Source: Kutzneria sp044547355 (lineage in GTDB: Bacteria; Actinomycetota; Actinomycetes; Mycobacteriales; Pseudonocardiaceae). From it: a stretch of DNA of 64,000 nucleotides. A program made the position numbers and the translations under genes. Where the stretch lies: the NCBI RefSeq assembly GCF_044547355.1, contig NZ_JBIUAG010000016.1, forward strand, positions 124,001-188,000, in the 5' to 3' direction. The notes below the pieces were generated by a model, which was given only the letters and a program-made list of their open reading frames with translations, did no database searches and was not told where the DNA came from. Within the stretch, counting starts at the first letter, position 1. The number at the start of each line of letters is the position of its first letter. This document shows, piece after piece, positions 61,945-64,000 of this stretch.

Positions 61945-61992
61945 GATCACCAGGTCAGACCGGTGATCACTGGTTGCCTCGCCCCTTGTCAA
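61945..61992 (-). promoter_or_regulatory. Possible promoter and operator for the YcaO unit
   Basis: On the minus strand a perfect TTGACA lies at 61992-61987. Downstream, GATCACC (61945-61951) and GGTGATC (61962-61968) form an inverted repeat with a 10-base centre, where a regulator could sit. No good -10 was found at 17-18 bp. ACCAAC-TG-GTTGGT at 61909-61922 also forms a hairpin at the start of the 69-codon ORF. Confidence 0.35.
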
Positions 61993-62100
61993 CTCTGCCC
62001 GCGCCGCTCAGCCGGCCGCGCCGCCCCGAATCGTTGTCCCGTGCACGCTCCAGCCACCTCTGCGCGCCAATTCGGGGAGCGACTCGGCCCGTACTCGCCC

Positions 62101-63258
62101 TCAAGCGGCACCTTGCTCCCCCTGCATCGCCCGCCGACCGAATTTCGGCAGCCCGTCGTTGATCTCCACTGTCCAGTCGCTGTGGTGGATCAGCCGATGA
62201 CAGGCGCTGCACAGCAGCACCAGGTTGTCCAGACTGGTCGGCCCCCCGTCAGCCCATTCCACCACATGATGCGCGTGGCATTGCCGAGGTTTCCTTCCAC
62301 ATCCCGGAAACGCGCACCCCTTGTCTCGGATGATCAGTGCTCTGCGTATCGCGTTGGGGATGGTCCGGCTGGCCCGTCCGATGTCGAGCACCTCGGACCT
62401 AGCTCCCAGCACCACCCGCAGGATCGTGCTGTCGCAGGCGATCCTGCGCACCGAGGCGGCGTTGAGCGGCCCCATGCCCGCCAGGTCGGCGGTGCCCCGC
62501 TGCTCCTGAAAGTCCGTCCACGACATGGTGAGGGCGATGTGCGGCTTCTCCCCGCCCTCCTCGGGCAGGTCCTTGCACCCCGCCGCCAGTTCGAGGATCT
62601 CCACCAGCGCGTCGCCCTGCCGCTCGGCGGTCGTGCGCGTGTCCTCAGCCGATGTCGGCTTGGCCAACGGGCTGATCAGCGCCTCCAGCAACGCCAGGCT
62701 CTCCAGGTCGAGGAACCCGTCGATGTCTCCGCCGTTGCGGCGCTTGCGGATGGTCAACGTCCGCTTGGGCTGGGCCGACTCCCGGTCATCAGGCGCTTTC
62801 CCGTCCTGGTCCAGCAACACCAGGATCCGCTGGGCGACATCCTTGAACTGGCCGAGGTCGAGCGTGGCCGCGTACCGCACCAACGCCGCCTCGACCTTCT
62901 CCCGGTCCGGCTCCGGCGCCTCGGCGAGCGTCTTGTCCATGACGACCAGATGCTGCCTGCTCAGCAACGCCTCGGCCGCCACCTCCCGGACCGCCTCCCG
63001 CTGAAACAACTCCGCGTGCCGCACCAGCTCCCGGGCCTCACCCCGCGTGATCTCCCACTCCACCGTCAGATCCGCGACCAGCGCCGCCCGATCGTCCTTG
63101 GTCCGGTTGGTGCGGTTCCACAACTCCCGCACATCCTCGACCTGCCCCAGGTAGTCGGCCTTACGCCGCCGCTCCCGCCATTTCCCGTCACTGCGCAGCG
63201 CCCCGTCGCTCAGCCGCCACCTCTCGGCGTCGACTGGCAATTCCGGGTTCGCTGACAT
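62101..63258 (-). CDS. DUF222 and HNH-endonuclease domain protein
   Basis: A 385-aa protein of the actinobacterial 13E12-like repeat family. Residues 1-290 are DUF222 (ADLTVEWEITRGEARELVRH, SRTIPNAIRRALIIRDKGC). The HNH nuclease follows: CAFPGCGRKPRQCHAHHVVEWADGGPTSLDNLVLLCSACHRLIHH (split over two zinc Cys pairs), with catalytic His-His. Role unknown; these genes are multicopy in actinobacteria and may be linked to mobile or homing behaviour. No inverted-repeat ends or target duplications were seen. Confidence 0.9.
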   Translation of the reverse strand: MSANPELPVDAERWRLSDGALRSDGKWRERRRKADYLGQVEDVRELWNRTNRTKDDRAALVADLTVEWEITRGEARELVRHAELFQREAVREVAAEALLSRQHLVVMDKTLAEAPEPDREKVEAALVRYAATLDLGQFKDVAQRILVLLDQDGKAPDDRESAQPKRTLTIRKRRNGGDIDGFLDLESLALLEALISPLAKPTSAEDTRTTAERQGDALVEILELAAGCKDLPEEGGEKPHIALTMSWTDFQEQRGTADLAGMGPLNAASVRRIACDSTILRVVLGARSEVLDIGRASRTIPNAIRRALIIRDKGCAFPGCGRKPRQCHAHHVVEWADGGPTSLDNLVLLCSACHRLIHHSDWTVEINDGLPKFGRRAMQGEQGAA

Positions 63259-63325
63259 ACCCCCATCTTACCACCCATTCGACACCAATCCCCTTACCCA
63301 ACAAGGATTACCCGATCGTGTCCAC

Positions 63326-63355
63326 CCTGAAGATTCCTTCAGGAAAGCGCTTTCC
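63326..63355. promoter_or_regulatory. Overlapping palindromes upstream of the DUF222-HNH gene
   Basis: CCTGAAG-ATTC-CTTCAGG (63326-63343) overlaps the perfect 14-bp palindrome GGAAAGCGCTTTCC (63342-63355), about 70-100 bases upstream of the start at 63258. The second resembles LacI-family operators. No LacI gene is in the window. Confidence 0.5.
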
Positions 63356-63370
63356 AACCTAGCAACGCGC

Positions 63371-63630
63371 CCACCCCCCAAACGGCAACCGAACAACCAA
63401 AGCCACCCCCCCTCCCACGTCCACAGCCCTCTGTAAACCGCACCCCCACCCCCCTGCCACCGCGCCACGAACCCCACCCCCCCACCTGACTCGCCGCACC
63501 CCACCCCCCAAACGGCAAGCAAACAACCAAAGCCACCCCCCTCCCACGTCCCAAGCCCTCTGTAAACCGCACCCCCCACCCCCTCCCACCGCGCCACGAA
63601 CCCCACCCCCCACCTGACTCGCCGCACCCC
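63371..63630. repeat. 130-bp tandem direct duplication, C-rich
   Basis: Two units start at CCACCCCCCA (63371 and 63501) and run 130 bp each with a few single-base differences. The period is not a multiple of three and the frames crossing it are low-complexity, so I do not call a gene. Confidence 0.9.
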
Positions 63631-63826
63631 AGCCAGACACAGCAAGAGCTAGATGGTGGGTAGCCATGCGTGGCTCAGGTGAGGGTGTTCGTTGGTGGAG
63701 CGGGAGAGAAGTCTATGGCGGCCATGGGAGGAAGTACGGGCTGCGGCAGAGGAGGAACTGCTGGCGGGGCGGAAGAGTGACCTGCGACGAGAGAGAAGTC
63801 ACCGGCGCGGACCGAGGTCCAGTCCC

Positions 63827-63882
63827 AACCCAACCCACCCAACCCAACCCACCCAACCCAACCCACCCAACCCAACCCACCC
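63827..63882. repeat. Minisatellite (AACCCAACCCACCC) x4, G-quadruplex motif on the minus strand
   Basis: Four exact copies of the 14-mer. The minus strand reads GGGTGGGTTGGGTT repeated, with far more than the four G-tracts needed for a quadruplex. It lies one base beyond the stop of the AraC-type gene. Confidence 0.95.
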
Positions 63883-63883
63883 C

Positions 63884-64000
63884 TCATCCCCGAGCCCGCA
63901 ACCGCCGCAACATCCGCCCGTCTTCAAACCCCACGGCCTGCGCGGCACGATCCACTGTCGCCCCTTGCCCGATGAGGTGTTCGGCCCGCTCCACGCGCAG
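63884..64000 (-). CDS. C-terminal end of an AraC-type HTH regulator (cut by the right edge)
   Basis: The last 38 codons of a frame that enters from the right edge: LRVERAEHLIGQGATVDRAA, then QAVGFEDGRMLRRLRARG and TGA at 63884. The AxxLLxxGxxV...AxxVGFxD...RxF spacing is that of the second helix-turn-helix of AraC/XylS proteins. The rest lies outside the window. Confidence 0.7.
   Translation of the reverse strand: MRVERAEHLIGQGATVDRAAQAVGFEDGRMLRRLRARG

Larger units (their letters stand above)
63259..63883. other. Low-complexity gap between the HNH and AraC-type genes
   Basis: A 625-bp stretch holding the overlapping palindromes, the tandem duplication and the minisatellite. Frames on the minus strand through it are Gly/Trp-rich products of G-runs, with no domain and no clear ribosome site. 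No gene called. Confidence 0.6.

Noticed and set aside
61717..61992. N-terminal extension of the YcaO protein by about 92 residues
   Set aside because: The extension has no domain content and poor coding character; the ATG at 61716 follows the coupled ORF and begins the conserved region.
62101..63258. Group I intron or homing element around the HNH gene
   Set aside because: The gene is a free-standing DUF222-HNH reading frame with no intron fold or interrupted host gene visible.
63268..63645. Gly/Trp-rich protein on the minus strand across the tandem repeat
   Set aside because: The period of 130 is not divisible by three, so the frame shifts between copies, and the translation is low complexity from G-runs.

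Overview
The window is high-GC actinobacterial DNA. Third codon positions are strongly G/C-biased, GTG and TTG starts are common, and many genes overlap as ATGA or GTGA. The left edge carries type VII (ESX) genes: EspG, a PPE-like substrate ending in VPPVIG, a DUF3558 lipoprotein and a WXG100-like protein. Together with steroid-catabolic genes, several Lrp, TetR and MerR regulators and a DUF222-HNH protein, this points to a soil Pseudonocardiales genome (Kutzneria, Amycolatopsis or Saccharothrix type). The genus is an inference. No rRNA, tRNA, intact insertion sequence or CRISPR array was seen.

Layout. 1-4110: an ESX substrate and chaperone operon on the minus strand, whose last gene runs off the left edge. 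4642-15501: single genes and small units, namely a GNAT-like protein, a MerR/MMPL divergent pair, an acetate-type transporter, a small kinase, a TetR regulator, a Tat-exported Cys-repeat protein, a methyltransferase, an LLM oxidoreductase, a two-HTH Lrp regulator and a CocE-type hydrolase. 15498-21318: two divergent operons for steroid nucleus breakdown, kshA-(small CxxC protein)-kshB on minus and hsaA-hsaD-hsaC-hsaB on plus. The gap between them holds one perfect and one near-perfect KstR-type operator. 21400-25710: a cytochrome P450, its ferredoxin and an AfsR/SARP-type regulator. 25869-36700: a sugar isomerase/oxidoreductase pair, a DeoR-MFS unit, a gene fusing maleylacetate reductase to hydroxyquinol 1,2-dioxygenase, more regulators and an M20 peptidase.

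37892-55272 is largely a polysaccharide region. A tight minus-strand operon encodes GH16 glucanase, GH75 chitosanase and GH18 chitinase, each carrying a near-identical ricin-type lectin module, so it looks built to attack fungal walls. A second GH16 enzyme lacks the lectin. Next come a ROK repressor and, divergently, a five-gene Dpp-type ABC importer followed by a GH1 beta-glucosidase. Read together: secreted glucanases cut beta-glucan, the importer takes up the oligomers and the GH1 enzyme hydrolyses them inside the cell. Two similar AT-rich motifs flank the ROK/importer promoter region and are plausible ROK operators.

55536-64000: a secreted DUF3089 lipase-like protein, a methyltransferase-fold protein with a damaged SAM loop, a LuxR-type ATPase regulator, and a stand-alone YcaO enzyme preceded by a 69-codon ORF that ends on the YcaO start (TGATG). 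These are followed by a DUF222-HNH protein, a 130-bp tandem repeat, a G-rich 14-bp minisatellite and the C-terminal end of an AraC-type regulator cut by the right edge.

The intergenic DNA is rich in palindromes. One hairpin family built on CACGTGAGTGGCTCA occurs four times, and a second set of alternating inverted repeats lies downstream of the GH1 gene. The best candidates for undescribed biology are the YcaO unit, the reductase-dioxygenase fusion with its in-frame 29-codon leader, and the lectin-sharing fungal-wall operon.
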